64,000 nt of DNA from Streptomyces sp. NBC_01288 (GTDB lineage Bacteria > Actinomycetota > Actinomycetes > Streptomycetales > Streptomycetaceae), in contig NZ_CP108427.1 in NCBI RefSeq assembly GCF_035982055.1, forward strand, positions 3,906,001 through 3,970,000. The letters are read 5' to 3'. Below the pieces are notes generated by a model, which was not told the DNA's origin, ran no database searches, and saw nothing but the letters and a program-made list of their open reading frames with translations. Below, one piece after another: positions 1-8,204 of the stretch. Position numbers and translations under genes: made by a program. The first letter of the stretch is position 1, and each line of letters begins with the position of its first letter.

Positions 1-340
1 CGACGTTGCCGCCGGTGCAGTACTGCTCCAGGCCCGCCTTGCAGTTGTCGCACTCGCGGCAGGAGTCGACCATGCAGCCGACGCCGACGCGGTCGCCGAC
101 CTGGAACTTGGTGACGCCGGGTCCCACCTCGGAGACGATGCCGGCGATCTCGTGGCCCGGGACCATCGGGAAGGTGGCCTTGCCCCAGCCCTCGCGGGCC
201 TGGTGGATGTCCGAGTGGCAGATACCGGCGAACTTGATGTCGATCAGGACGTCGAACTCACGTACGGCCCGGCGCTCGATGGTGGTGCGCTCCAGGGGAG
301 CCTTGGCGGCGGGGGCTGCGTATGCGGCGACTGTGGTCAT
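1..340 (-). CDS. zinc-dependent alcohol dehydrogenase, cut by the window edge
   Basis: Medium-chain alcohol dehydrogenase, probably of the cinnamyl-alcohol/AdhC-like NADP-linked group, oxidising primary alcohols or reducing aldehydes in the cytoplasm. The ATG is complementary to 338-340; about 113 codons are visible before the left edge. Seen in order: the catalytic-zinc Cys segment GICHSD (about residue 40), the GHEIAGIV turn (about residue 62), and the start of the structural-zinc cluster CRECDNC (about residue 95). The cofactor-binding Rossmann half lies outside the window, so NAD versus NADP preference is inference. It is divergent from the MmyB-type regulator, an arrangement that often marks the regulator's target. 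Confidence 0.85.
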   Translation of the reverse strand, partial: MTTVAAYAAPAAKAPLERTTIERRAVREFDVLIDIKFAGICHSDIHQAREGWGKATFPMVPGHEIAGIVSEVGPGVTKFQVGDRVGVGCMVDSCRECDNCKAGLEQYCTGGNV

Positions 341-443
341 GCCGAGAGTCTCCTAGCGGGGGGATGTGCGCCCGGCTGCCTTCCGGTCGGGCACGCTGCC
401 AAGCCTGCCCGAAAGTCACGGGGCTACCCAGGCCACGCTTCTG

Positions 444-493
444 CGTACGTCCGCTGTGCCTACCACCAGCGGGATCAGGCTCCTGGACGTACG
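444..493. promoter_or_regulatory. inverted repeat in the adh / mmyB-like divergent promoter region
   Basis: The arms CGTACGTCC (444-452) and GGACGTACG (485-493) are perfect inverted repeats of 9 bp separated by 32 nt, and each contains the self-palindrome CGTACG. They lie between the alcohol dehydrogenase start (340) and the regulator start (513). This is a candidate operator for the regulator; no matching published site is known to me. Confidence 0.35.
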
Positions 494-512
494 ACCGGGA
501 ATACTGGGCCGT

Positions 513-1445
513 ATGGACGAACAGCCCGAATCCGCCCCCGCGCCCCTGGACCCCGGCCGGCACCTGGACCGACGTGCCGAGCTGAGCGAGTTCCTGCGCA
601 CCCGGCGGGCCCGGCTGAAGCCGGAGGACGTCGGGCTGCCGGACTTCGGGCGGCACCGCAGGGTCCCCGGGCTGCGCCGCGAGGAGCTGGCGCAGCTGGC
701 CGGGGTCTCGGTGGCGTACTACACCCGCCTGGAGCAGGGCAACGGCCGGAACGTGTCGGCCGAGGTCCTCGATGCGATCGCCCGCGCCCTGCGCCTCTCC
801 GACGCCGAGTCCTCGCACCTCACCCACCTCGCGAAGCCGAAGCAGCACAAGAAGAAGCAGCCGACCCCCACCCAGCACGTGCGGCCTCCGCTACGGCAGC
901 TGCTCGACGCGATCGACACGGTGCCGGCGTACATCTCGGGCCGCCGCTCGGACATCCTCGTCTGGAACCGGATGGCCGCGGCCGTCTTCGGCGACTGGTC
1001 GGAGCTGCCGCCGCAGGAGCGGAACTGGGCGCGGCTGGTGTTCCTGCGCCCCGAGTACCGCGAGCTGTACGTGGACTGGGAGCAGAAGGCCACGGACATC
1101 GTCAGCATGCTCCGCATGGACGCGGGCTGCCATCCGGACGACCCGCGTCTGTCCGCGCTGGTCGGCGAACTCTCCGTCAAGAGCGAGGAGTTCAGGCGCC
1201 TGTGGGCGACCCACGACGTCAAGGAGAAGACCTACGGCGTCAAGCGCCTCCACCACCCCCTGGTCGGCGACCTCACCCTCCACTTCGAGGGCTTCCGCCT
1301 CAGCGACAGCTCCGAGCAGACCCTGATCACCTACCACGCGGAGCCGGGCTCTCCATCGGCCGACGCCCTGCGCCTGCTGGCGAGCTGGGGCACGGACGCG
1401 ACCCGGGCGGGGGCGTCGGCCCAGCGCCCCGACCTCACTCCGTGA
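513..1445 (+). CDS. MmyB-type XRE transcriptional regulator
   Basis: Cytoplasmic DNA-binding regulator of about 310 residues. Residues 23-95 form an XRE helix-turn-helix with the hallmark stretch GLRREELAQLAGVS and a following YYTRLEQG; residues 120-300 match the MmyB-like ligand-binding domain (W/Y-rich, ending with a segment of the HFEGF type). ATG at 513 is preferred over an in-frame ATG at 366 because the domain starts shortly after 513 and the longer N-terminus is unrelated. MmyB proteins commonly sit divergently next to an oxidoreductase they control, as here. The last 11 nt overlap the 3' end of the convergent gene at 1435-1947. Ligand unknown. Confidence 0.85.
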   Translation: MDEQPESAPAPLDPGRHLDRRAELSEFLRTRRARLKPEDVGLPDFGRHRRVPGLRREELAQLAGVSVAYYTRLEQGNGRNVSAEVLDAIARALRLSDAESSHLTHLAKPKQHKKKQPTPTQHVRPPLRQLLDAIDTVPAYISGRRSDILVWNRMAAAVFGDWSELPPQERNWARLVFLRPEYRELYVDWEQKATDIVSMLRMDAGCHPDDPRLSALVGELSVKSEEFRRLWATHDVKEKTYGVKRLHHPLVGDLTLHFEGFRLSDSSEQTLITYHAEPGSPSADALRLLASWGTDATRAGASAQRPDLTP

Positions 1446-1947
1446 CACCCAGATCGGCCCGCATCAGCCGCCGCATCGCGGCCAGCCGGGGCTCGGCCTC
1501 CTTGAGATCCAGCAGGGATTCCTCGGCGCTCTCGCCGTCCCGGGTGAGGCCCCGATCCAGTCGCTTCACGACGGCGTCGACGCCCGCGAGCACCTGGTTC
1601 ACCGAGCGGGAGGCGTCCAGGATCCGCTCGGGCACGACCATCTGCGCCTCGGCGTAACGGTCCCGGTAGTCCCGCCGCGCCTCCTCCAACTGGTCGCGCT
1701 CCAGCTCGGTGTAGACACCGTCGCGGATGCGGTGCAGGGCGTCCTTGAGCAGCGTGTGGAACTGGCGTGAGGCCCGGTTCATCGCCGTATAGGCGTCCCG
1801 CGGCTCCTCGAACCGCCGTGTCCGCTCGGCGACTTGGGCCTCCTCGGCGCGCTGCCGGGCGGTGAGGCGCTGGCTGAGGACGGGGGCGAAGAGGGTGCCG
1901 AGTACGCCGACGACGGCGGTGATCATGGCGGTGACGGCGGCGGTCAT
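1435..1947 (-). CDS. membrane-anchored coiled-coil hypothetical protein
   Basis: 170 residues. An N-terminal hydrophobic segment (residues 1-25, rich in Val, Ala, Ile and Leu) is followed by a charged region likely to form long helices or a coiled coil (about residues 28-150, dense in Glu, Arg, Gln and Ala). This suggests one membrane anchor with a cytoplasmic helical domain. No catalytic motif seen and the family is not recognised. Its 3' end overlaps that of the MmyB-type regulator tail to tail by 11 nt. ATG at 1947 is the first codon of the hydrophobic segment. It lies downstream of the secreted subtilase on the same strand, with a hairpin between. Confidence 0.6.
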   Translation of the reverse strand: MTAAVTAMITAVVGVLGTLFAPVLSQRLTARQRAEEAQVAERTRRFEEPRDAYTAMNRASRQFHTLLKDALHRIRDGVYTELERDQLEEARRDYRDRYAEAQMVVPERILDASRSVNQVLAGVDAVVKRLDRGLTRDGESAEESLLDLKEAEPRLAAMRRLMRADLGVTE

Positions 1948-1966
1948 GGGGTCAGCAGAACACGGA

Positions 1967-1999
1967 CGGCCCGCCGGAAGGTGAACTTCCGCCGGGCCG
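1967..1999 (-). terminator. hairpin after the subtilase gene
   Basis: Arms at 1967-1980 and 1986-1999 pair over about 14 positions with one bulge and a 5-nt loop. It lies 30 nt downstream of the subtilase stop codon. There is no T-run, as is usual for Streptomyces terminators. Confidence 0.55.
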
Positions 2000-2030
2000 T
2001 ACGTGCACTCGACTCAGCTAGCGCCGCAGC

Positions 2031-5000
2031 TCACTTGCCGTAGTACGCGTTGTAGATCGAGATCGTCGACTTGTTGCCCTTCTTGTCGGCGATCTTCGCG
2101 TGGAACGAAATGGCCTTGCCCTTGGCCGGGTTGGTGACGGTGATCTTGCCGTTGACGACGTTGACCTTCTTCCAGGTCTGGCCGTAGTCGTACGACACCC
2201 ACACGCCCAGGGACTTGAGGTTGCGGCCGGCTGCCGCGCCCTCGACGGTGACCGGGATCGTCGCCTTCTTGCCGGCCGCGACGCGACTGTCCAGGCCCGT
2301 CGTCGCGTTGAAGCGGGCCGTGGAGACGGGGAGTTGGGCCACGTCGGCACCGGACGGCTTCTTCGAGGAGAACGTCCAGCTCGCGTCGATCCGGGTGGAG
2401 GCTGCGGCGACCTTGACGCTGCGGATCACCGAAGTGGTCAGCTTGTACGAGGCGTTGGCGGCCGGGACCTTGAACACCTCCTGGCCGAGCAGCGGGTCCT
2501 GGTTGGAGCCCACCTTCGTGCCGTTGCGGTACAGGGTCGTGTTGACCGAGGTGAACAGCGACGAGCCCGCGTGCTGCGCGGAGTCGGCGAACAGCGGCAC
2601 GATCCCGGAGATCTCGTTGCCGTCGCGGTACACGCCGTAGACGTCGTCGAGGTGCGGGCCGAAGACCGCCGTGTTGAAGGTCCGGGTGTACGTCCGGCCG
2701 GCCTTGAAGGTCTCCAGGTCGTTCGAGACGTAGGAGGACTCGGAGACCGGGAAGCCGTCCGGGCCGCGCGCGCCGTCCTGCTCGAAGTCCAGCTCCCACT
2801 GCACCCCGCCGGTGGTGGAGACGTGCAGCACACGGGTGCCGGGCAGCGGCTGCGCGGTGGTGGTGGCGGAGGAGCTGAAGACGTCGGGCAGATAGCCGAA
2901 GGCGAGGAGCAGGCCGGTCTTGCCGCTCGCCGCGGCGCCCATGCGGGCCTTCACCGTGGCGAGTTCAGTCGCCTTGTAGTGCTTGGTGAAGCCGGTGGCG
3001 AGCTGCTTGACCTTGCCGCCGGTCGTGGTGTCGTACTGCTCGTCGGTGCCCTTGGTGAAGTGCGCGTCCCACTGCTCGGACAGCGAACCGTCGGTGATCT
3101 GCGGACCGAGGTGCGCGGAGCGGAAGTTGGCGTACGTGTCCAGGAACCAGCCGAAGGAGGCGCCGCTGTCCGCCGTCATGAGCGTGTAACCCGGTGATGC
3201 GAACGCCGACTTGGCGCCGGTGTCCGGCACCGTGATGTCGACCGGCTTGGCGGTGCGGGCGTCGATCGTGACCGAGGTGTTCTTGGCGATGTCCAGCTTG
3301 GGCTGGGCGATCCAGTCGGCGCCCTTGGTGAAGTCCTCCGGGTCCACGAAGATCCCGGTGTCGAGGACGTAACCGCCCTTGGGGACACGGACCTTGACGG
3401 TGCCCGACTCGTCGTAGGGGGAGAAGTAGCCGCCGGCGCCGAGGCCGGACAGGCCCGCCACCGTGGCCGTGTAGTACTTCGCGGGGCTGCCGTCACGGTT
3501 GATGAACTTCAACGTGAGGTCGTAGGACTGGACTTCGCGCACCACGGCCGCGGCCGTACGGACGCTCTGCCCGCCGCCCGTCGCCGTCACATACGCGGAG
3601 TAGGCGCCGTCGAGCGTGCCGCCCAGCTTGGTGTTGACGGTCAGGCCGACCGAGGCGGTGCCGCCGGCCGGTACGGTCACCGAGGTCTTGGCGAGCTTGA
3701 AGAAGCCCGAAGGAGCCGTCTGGCCCTTGGGGTTGGTGGCGGCCACAGCGAGCTTGAGGGTGACGGCCGTGGTGCCGAGGTTGCGGTAGGTGACCTGCTT
3801 GGTGACCGGGGTGTCGTCGGTGTGGGGCCACTGCTGGACGCCGAAGCTCTCCGACACCGGGTCGGCGATGACGCTCTGCTTGATGGCCTTGTCGACGGCG
3901 ATACGGCCCGAACCCTGCTGGAACGGCGTGTAGTTGCCGCCCTTCGCGGAGCCGGTGAGCGCGCCCTTCAGCTCGGCGTAGCCCCAAGTGGGGTGCTCCT
4001 GCTTGAGGATGGCGGCGGCACCGGCGACATGCGGGGTCGCCATCGACGTACCCGAAATGGTCAGGTAGCCGGGCGGGTTCTCGCCGACCTCCTTGTCGAT
4101 GACGCTGCCCGGGGCCGCGGCGGCGGTGATGTCGACGCCCGGCGCGGTGACGTCCGGCTTGATGGCGCCGTCGCCGACGCGCGGGCCGGTGGAGGAGAAG
4201 TCGGCGAGCTTGTCGTTGCCGTCGACCGCGCCGACCGTGATGGCCGCGTCCGCGCTGCCGGGCGAACCGATCGACTGCGGGCCCTCGTTGCCCGCGGCGA
4301 TCGCGAAGAGGATCCCCTTCTCGGTGGAGAGCTTGTTGACCTCCGCCTCCAACGGGTCGATGCCCGGGGTGTCCTGGCCGCCGAGGCTCAAGTTGACGAT
4401 GTCGGCGCCCTGTTGGGCCGCCCACTCCATGCCGGCGAGGATGCCGGAGTCGTCACCGGAGCCGGTGTCGTCGAGGACCTTGCCGTTGAGGATCTTCGCG
4501 TCGGGCGCGACACCTTTGTACTTGCCGTTCGACTTCGCGCCGGTGCCCGCGGCGATGGACGCGACGTGCGTGCCGTGCCCGAAGTGGTCGTTCGCGTCGG
4601 CGGCGGTGGAGAAGTTCTTGGACTCGATGACCTGGGTCTTCAGGTCCGGGTGGTCGGCGTCGACTCCGGTGTCCAGTACGGCGATCTTGACGCCCTTGCC
4701 GGTGTAGCCGGCCGCCCACGCCTTCGGGGCGCCGATCTGCGGCACGGACTTGTCGAGGCTGGCCTTGCGGACGCCGTCGAGCCAGACGTGCGCGATGCCG
4801 GCGGCCGACTGGTCGCCGTTGGTGACGGCCTTCCACAGCTCGGCGGTGTCCTGCCGCGGGGTCTGCACGGCGTCGGCGTTCAGGGTCTTCAGGGACTGGC
4901 GCAGCCTGCCCGCGTCCCGGACGTCGGCCTTGGTGGCGGTGGCGGCGCCCTGGTAGCCGACGATGACCTTCAGGCCGGCCTTCTGAGAGGCGCGCTCCGC

Positions 5001-5372
5001 CGACTTGTTCAGCTCGGTGACGTCGAAGAGCCGCTGGTCGAGCTTGCCGGACGCGATCAGCCGGTCCGCGTCGACGGGTATGACGAGCGTGTGCCCGTCG
5101 AGCTTGCGGACCTGAACGGGTATGTGTTCACGGCCCTTTGCCGGCTCCAGACCGGCGACCCGGCCCTTCGCGTCGACGGTGACGCGGTCGCCGGTGATCA
5201 GGGTGATGCGGTGGTCGCCCTTCAACCGGGCCTGCGCGGCCCCGAGTTGCGCGGCACCGGTCGCACGCTGTTCGGGCTTCGCCGACGCCGGGCTGGTCAT
5301 TCCGGCGGCGAGGGCTACGGCGGCGGACGCGGCGACGGTGGCCGCGCACGCTCTCTTCACGTGTCTGCGCAA
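2031..5372 (-). CDS. secreted S8 (subtilisin-like) serine endopeptidase
   Basis: Large exported protease of 1113 residues. Residues 1-31 are a Sec signal peptide ending in SPASA. Residues 32-215 look like an inhibitor or chaperone prodomain. The catalytic domain (about 220-500) shows the complete triad: Asp234 (LDTGVD), His267 (GHGTHVAS) and Ser443 (GTSMATPHVAG), with oxyanion Asn362 (AAGNEG). The remaining 600 residues are beta-rich repeats of the kind in large actinomycete subtilases, probably for substrate or wall binding. The start is TTG at 5372, with GGGGGAG just upstream; GTG at 5360 is an alternative that shortens the signal peptide. A palindrome lies about 105 nt upstream and a hairpin follows the gene. 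Substrate unknown. Confidence 0.93.
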   Translation of the reverse strand: MRRHVKRACAATVAASAAVALAAGMTSPASAKPEQRATGAAQLGAAQARLKGDHRITLITGDRVTVDAKGRVAGLEPAKGREHIPVQVRKLDGHTLVIPVDADRLIASGKLDQRLFDVTELNKSAERASQKAGLKVIVGYQGAATATKADVRDAGRLRQSLKTLNADAVQTPRQDTAELWKAVTNGDQSAAGIAHVWLDGVRKASLDKSVPQIGAPKAWAAGYTGKGVKIAVLDTGVDADHPDLKTQVIESKNFSTAADANDHFGHGTHVASIAAGTGAKSNGKYKGVAPDAKILNGKVLDDTGSGDDSGILAGMEWAAQQGADIVNLSLGGQDTPGIDPLEAEVNKLSTEKGILFAIAAGNEGPQSIGSPGSADAAITVGAVDGNDKLADFSSTGPRVGDGAIKPDVTAPGVDITAAAAPGSVIDKEVGENPPGYLTISGTSMATPHVAGAAAILKQEHPTWGYAELKGALTGSAKGGNYTPFQQGSGRIAVDKAIKQSVIADPVSESFGVQQWPHTDDTPVTKQVTYRNLGTTAVTLKLAVAATNPKGQTAPSGFFKLAKTSVTVPAGGTASVGLTVNTKLGGTLDGAYSAYVTATGGGQSVRTAAAVVREVQSYDLTLKFINRDGSPAKYYTATVAGLSGLGAGGYFSPYDESGTVKVRVPKGGYVLDTGIFVDPEDFTKGADWIAQPKLDIAKNTSVTIDARTAKPVDITVPDTGAKSAFASPGYTLMTADSGASFGWFLDTYANFRSAHLGPQITDGSLSEQWDAHFTKGTDEQYDTTTGGKVKQLATGFTKHYKATELATVKARMGAAASGKTGLLLAFGYLPDVFSSSATTTAQPLPGTRVLHVSTTGGVQWELDFEQDGARGPDGFPVSESSYVSNDLETFKAGRTYTRTFNTAVFGPHLDDVYGVYRDGNEISGIVPLFADSAQHAGSSLFTSVNTTLYRNGTKVGSNQDPLLGQEVFKVPAANASYKLTTSVIRSVKVAAASTRIDASWTFSSKKPSGADVAQLPVSTARFNATTGLDSRVAAGKKATIPVTVEGAAAGRNLKSLGVWVSYDYGQTWKKVNVVNGKITVTNPAKGKAISFHAKIADKKGNKSTISIYNAYYGK

Positions 5373-5477
5373 GGCTCCCCCTGGAGCTGAGGTACCGGGC
5401 GAATTCCCCGTTCACCCGACCGGGGGAAAGCCCGCACGCCTGTGCGTGACACCCCCCGGAATACGCAGTATGCCGAG

Positions 5478-5489
5478 GGGTGATCACCC
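5478..5489. promoter_or_regulatory. perfect palindrome GGGTGATCACCC upstream of the subtilase gene
   Basis: A perfect 12-bp palindrome about 105 nt before the protease start, in a 276-nt gap that also holds the 3' side of the ABC ATPase gene. It has operator-like symmetry; the binding protein is unknown. Confidence 0.35.
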
Positions 5490-5648
5490 GCTCAAGAGAT
5501 GAGAGGCGGGTAAGAAAGCGCATCCGTGAACTGTTACGCCGTCGCCCGGACTCCGTTACGCAGTTGACGGGTGAAGCGTGCGCGAACTCCGGTAGGGGGC
5601 CGCCGAGTCACTCATCTGAGCGCCGAACTCCCTTGCGTGGAGGCCGAG

Positions 5649-6335
5649 TTACTTCGACCCGGCGTTCTCCTTCACCGTGATCTTGCCCTTGCGGATGGTG
5701 GCGAGTCGCGGCGCCTTCTTCGCGATGGCGGAGTCGTGGGTGACCATGATGAAGGTCAGCCCGTGCTCCTTCCACATGCGCTCCAGTACGTCCATGATCT
5801 CGTCGCGCATCGACTCGTCGAGGTTTCCGGTGGGCTCGTCGGCGAGCAGCACCTTGGGCTGCTTGACGAGCGCGCGGGCGATGGCGACGCGCTGCTGCTG
5901 TCCTCCGGACATCTCGCCGGGGAGGTGGTTGGCCCGCTCGCCCAGGCCGACCGAGACCAGTGCCTCGGCGGCCCGTTCGCGGCGGATCTTCGCCTTCATT
6001 CCGAGCGGTACGAGGGCGGTCTCGACGTTCTCCTGGGCGGTGAGCGTCGGGATCAGGTTGAAGGACTGGAACACGAAGCCGATGTTCTCGCTGCGGACCT
6101 TGGTGAGCTTGGCCTCGGAGAGTTTCGCCAAGTCGATGCCGTCCAGGACGATTTCGCCTGCGGTGGGGCGGTCCAGGGCGCCGATCATCTGGAGCAGGGT
6201 GGACTTGCCGCCGCCGGTCGGGCCTTGGATGACCAGGCGGTCGCCGTCGCCGATGGTGAGGTCGATGCCGTCCAGGGCGTGGACGGTTTCCTTGCCTCGT
6301 GAGTAGAGCTTGGTGACGCCTCTTAGTTCGTACAT
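5649..6335 (-). CDS. ABC transporter ATP-binding protein (MacB/LolD type)
   Basis: Cytoplasmic ATPase of 228 residues for a MacB-type mechanotransmission exporter. Motifs in order: Walker A GPTGGGKST (about residue 38), Q-loop VFQSFNLIP, signature SGGQQQR (about 141), Walker B VLLADEPTG followed by the D-loop NLD, and switch His in VTHD. The start ATG at 6335 has AGGAG 8-10 nt upstream. The partner permease lies upstream on the same strand (6524-7999); the 188-nt gap between them holds a dispersed repeat, so a once compact operon has been spread apart or has internal processing. Substrate unknown. Confidence 0.92.
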   Translation of the reverse strand: MYELRGVTKLYSRGKETVHALDGIDLTIGDGDRLVIQGPTGGGKSTLLQMIGALDRPTAGEIVLDGIDLAKLSEAKLTKVRSENIGFVFQSFNLIPTLTAQENVETALVPLGMKAKIRRERAAEALVSVGLGERANHLPGEMSGGQQQRVAIARALVKQPKVLLADEPTGNLDESMRDEIMDVLERMWKEHGLTFIMVTHDSAIAKKAPRLATIRKGKITVKENAGSK

Positions 6336-6418
6336 AGTGCAACTCCTGGGGAAGTAAAGGGGGTTGGGGCCCGCCGTGGGACGGGCCCCGTTTCGCCGTC
6401 GGTCGTCTGCGGCGCCGT

Positions 6419-6480
6419 CGTGGCTGGTCGCGCCCGCGCGGCGGAGCCGCAAATTGACGCAGCCTCGCGCCCCTTCAGGG
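6419..6480 (+). repeat. dispersed intergenic repeat, type 1a copy
   Basis: Carries the core GTGGCTGGTCGCGCC, a small hairpin GCGGCGGAGCCGC, and the tail CGCGCCCCTT. The same element recurs at 24195-24254 (reverse), 30283-30316 (reverse, partial), 44488-44548 and 56964-57022. It lies between the ABC permease and ATPase genes. Confidence 0.8.
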
Positions 6481-6523
6481 CGCTGCACCGCTGACCACCA
6501 CGACGGACCCGTACCGGTGTTGG

Positions 6524-7999
6524 CTACTCGACTCTGCGCAGGGCGTCCGCCGGGCGGAGTCGGGACGCTCGCCAGCCGCCGAAGGCGCCGGCGATCAGGC
6601 CGCCGGCCACGGCGAGGCCTACCGCGAGGGCGATGGTGGTGGCGTTGACGGGCGCGGTGAGCGCGACGTCGAGGGTCTTGGCCGCGGCCTGTCGGCCGCC
6701 GCCGCCGAAGCCACCGCCGCCACCGCCGCCGGGGCCACCCGCTCCACCGCCACCGCCGCCGCCCGTGCTGCCGAGGGACGCCGACAGGGTCGGGCTGATC
6801 GCGGTCACGACGTACGCGCCCGCCAGGCCGAGCGCGATACCGAGGACACCGCCGACCAGACCGTTGACGACGGCCTCGCCGACCACCTGCCGGGTCACCC
6901 GGCCGGACTTCCAGCCGAGCGCCTTCAGCGTGCCGAACTCGCGCACCCGGCGCGAGACCGCGGAGGAGGTGAGCAGCCCGGCGACCAGGAACGCGGCGAT
7001 CAGGACCGCGATCGACAGCCACTTGCCGACGCTGGTGGCGAGGGAGGAGGCGGTGGACAGGGACCCGGAGACGGTGTCGGCCAAGTCGGCGGACGTGGTG
7101 ACCGTCGTACCCGAGACATTGCCCTGAATGGTCTTCTTGACGGCCGAGATCTGCTTGGAGTCGGACGCCTTGACGTAGATCGTGGTGACCTTGTTCTTGT
7201 CACCGCTCAGGGTCTGCGCCTGCGTCAGCGGGATGTACAGGTTGGCCGCCGCGTCACCGCTGGTCGCGGTGGCGATACCGATGACCTTGTACTTGACGCT
7301 CTTGATGGTGACGGTCGAACCGACCTTGAGCTTCTTCGTCTTGGCGTACGCCGAGTCGGCGACGACGACCTTGGAGTTGGCCTCGGCGGTGGTGAAGGTA
7401 CGGCCGCTGGTGATCTTCGAGGAGGTCAGCGGGCCGAGCGCGGGCTTGGTGACGTCCGTGCCGTAGACCGAGTACGAGTTGATGTTGAAGTTGGCGCCAC
7501 CACCGGTGACCGAGCCCTGGGGTGCGCCGGTGCCGCCACCGCGGTTGCCGCCCCCGGTACCGCTCCCCTGGTTCTGCTGGAACTGGCCGCGGGTGAACTG
7601 CCCGTCGACCTTGACGACGTTGAGGCTGAGCCCGCCGACGGCGTCGGAGACACCCTTCTGCCCCGCCACCTTGGTGACGGTGGTGGAGGCCAGGGTGGTG
7701 AAGCCCTGGACCATGACGCGGTCGCTGCTCTGCGTCTTGCTGTCGCCGTTGTTGTTGGCGTCGAACTGGAACCGCGGCTGCTGCGAGCCGCTCGCGGTGG
7801 GCGTGGCCGCCTTGGTGACGGTCATGTCCGTACCGAGTCCGTACAGCGACTGGAGGACCTTGTCCTGGGCCTTCCCCATGCCGGAGGACACGGAGTTGAC
7901 CACGATGACCAGCGCAATGCCCAGTGCGAGGCCGGAGGCGACGACGAGGGCCGCTTTTCTGCGGCGGCGCAACTCGCGCCTCAGGTAGGTGAAGAACAT
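6524..7999 (-). CDS. ABC transporter permease, FtsX/MacB type
   Basis: Inner-membrane permease of 491 residues. One N-terminal transmembrane helix (about residues 18-40, after an Arg-rich cytoplasmic start) is followed by a large extracytoplasmic MacB_PCD domain (about 40-330) and three C-terminal helices with the FtsX fold (about 345-490). Between helices 2-3 and the last helix lies an unusual glycine-rich insert (about residues 425-455, almost only Gly with some Ala, Pro and Phe), and a second Gly/Asn/Gln-rich stretch lies in the extracellular domain. ATG at 7999 is preferred over a farther upstream codon because it begins the MFFTYLRREL segment. It pairs with the ATPase at 5649-6335. Function: ATP-driven export or release of an unknown substrate. 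Confidence 0.9.
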   Translation of the reverse strand: MFFTYLRRELRRRRKAALVVASGLALGIALVIVVNSVSSGMGKAQDKVLQSLYGLGTDMTVTKAATPTASGSQQPRFQFDANNNGDSKTQSSDRVMVQGFTTLASTTVTKVAGQKGVSDAVGGLSLNVVKVDGQFTRGQFQQNQGSGTGGGNRGGGTGAPQGSVTGGGANFNINSYSVYGTDVTKPALGPLTSSKITSGRTFTTAEANSKVVVADSAYAKTKKLKVGSTVTIKSVKYKVIGIATATSGDAAANLYIPLTQAQTLSGDKNKVTTIYVKASDSKQISAVKKTIQGNVSGTTVTTSADLADTVSGSLSTASSLATSVGKWLSIAVLIAAFLVAGLLTSSAVSRRVREFGTLKALGWKSGRVTRQVVGEAVVNGLVGGVLGIALGLAGAYVVTAISPTLSASLGSTGGGGGGGAGGPGGGGGGGFGGGGRQAAAKTLDVALTAPVNATTIALAVGLAVAGGLIAGAFGGWRASRLRPADALRRVE

Positions 8000-8204
8000 G
8001 GCCCGCAAGCTAGGTACGGCGCGTGATGATGCCATAAGGCCGACATAAGAGAACGATGAGAAGGCTGTCCGTGGCCAAAGAATGAGCCCGCGCGGGGCTG
8101 TCAATGGGGTTGCGCTATATACCGTTCTACGGCGTTTACGGCGTCGGCGACGACCCGTTGCGGGTATCCGCGTTGCCGTACGCGATGTGCTGGTGTGATG
8201 ATTT

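Noticed and set aside
3822..5390. 522-codon open frame on the plus strand over the subtilase gene
   Set aside because: It is antisense to a gene with an intact signal peptide and catalytic triad; the translation is Gly/Val/Arg-rich without motifs, as typical shadows in high-GC DNA.
8104..8204. The first 34 codons of the open frame that leads into the rhs remnant
   Set aside because: They show no Rhs similarity, no signal or membrane segment and no ribosome binding site; probably unrelated sequence joined at the truncation.
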